Assembly (NCBI GenBank): GCA_017397695.1
Contig: JAFQIF010000221.1
Location: 1-12,300 of the forward strand
Direction: 5' to 3'
DNA from: Clostridia bacterium
GTDB taxonomy: Bacteria > Bacillota_A > Clostridia > Christensenellales > Aristaeellaceae
Length of the DNA stretch: 12,300 nt
Position 1 is the first letter of the stretch. Each line of letters opens with the position of its first letter. Below the pieces are notes generated by a model. It made no database searches, had not been told where the DNA came from, and saw only the letters and a program-made list of their open reading frames with translations. Below, piece after piece: positions 11,944-12,300 of the stretch. A program made the translations under genes and the position numbers.

Positions 11944-12300
11944 ATGATGAAACGCAAAGACCTGCTCGGTCTTGACGGCGTGAGCCGCGAGGAGATCACA
12001 GAGATCCTCGACAACGCGATGATGATGCGCCAGATCGTGCGCTCGAGCAACAAGAAGACGGCGCACCTGCAGGGCAAGTCCATCGTGACGCTGTTCTACG
12101 AGAACTCCACCCGTACCCGCATGTCCTTTGAGCTGGCGAGCAAGTACATGTCCGCCGCCGCGGCGAACATCTCCGCCAGCGCGTCCTCCGTCGCCAAGGG
12201 CGAGACGCTGATTGACACCGGCGTGACGCTCGATCAGATGGGCACGGACGTGATCATCATCAGGCATCCCATGTCCGGCGCGCCGGCGCTGCTGGCCAAG
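11944..12300 (+). CDS. pyrB: Aspartate carbamoyltransferase catalytic chain, 5' part (PyrB)
   Basis: The first 119 codons are in the window and the frame is still open at the edge. The enzyme joins carbamoyl phosphate and aspartate, the committed step of pyrimidine synthesis. The carbamoyl-phosphate loop FYENSTRTRMSFELA (51-65) is complete. SASSVAKGE (79-87) is the loop contributed to the neighbouring subunit's active site (equivalents of E. coli Ser80 and Lys84). IIRHPMSGAP (105-114) is also typical. These favour PyrB over ornithine carbamoyltransferase. Start: ATG 11944, with a second ATG at 11947; AAAGGCGAG (11924-11932) at the end of pyrR acts as the ribosome binding site, suggesting coupling to pyrR. 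Control by the upstream PyrR attenuator follows from position. Confidence 0.95.
   Translation, partial: MMKRKDLLGLDGVSREEITEILDNAMMMRQIVRSSNKKTAHLQGKSIVTLFYENSTRTRMSFELASKYMSAAAANISASASSVAKGETLIDTGVTLDQMGTDVIIIRHPMSGAPALLAK

Overview
The window looks like a chromosomal stretch of a fairly GC-rich member of the Clostridia (Bacillota), probably gut-associated. The evidence is a B. subtilis-type PurR repressor with a PurBox, a PyrR-type attenuator ahead of pyrR-pyrB, strong AGGAGG-type ribosome binding sites, neighbouring murC, purR, pth and mfd genes, and a secreted DUF6273-like protein of a kind common in gut Clostridia. The genus cannot be named from this sequence.

Layout: (1) 1-181: the 3' part of a class II tRNA (best read as tRNA-Tyr), a complete tRNA-Leu(CAG) and a strong terminator. 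(2) 185-1189: an accessory-looking unit. A 167-base array of six small hairpins separated by GTGAAGT spacers on the left and ACTTCAC spacers on the right can fold into one branched 'tree'. It is followed by a small four-helix-bundle (23S IVS-like) gene and, 2 bases further on, a HIT-superfamily-like gene. (3) 1198-2722: murC on the minus strand with its terminator and promoter. (4) 2763-8161: purR, pth and mfd on the plus strand, with PurBox-like operators before and after purR and a palindromic intergenic repeat between pth and mfd. (5) 8180-9148: a secreted DUF6273-like protein, then a small signal recognition particle RNA with its own promoter and terminator. (6) 9169-10115: a patatin-like serine hydrolase and a terminator shared with the opposing genes. 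(7) 10171-11174, minus strand: a C_GCAxxG_C_C-type cysteine protein and an AT-rich GNAT acetyltransferase behind it. (8) 11202-12300: the pyr operon start, with a PyrR-controlled leader, pyrR and the first 119 codons of pyrB.

Most of the window is housekeeping: cell wall precursor synthesis (MurC), purine and pyrimidine control (PurR, PyrR, PyrB), translation rescue (Pth), transcription-coupled repair (Mfd) and protein targeting (SRP RNA). The segments that do not fit are the hairpin tree with its two-gene unit, the palindromic repeat before mfd, a second PurBox-like site plus hairpin between purR and pth, and the AT-rich acetyltransferase. The tree plus four-helix gene is the best candidate for an under-described element.
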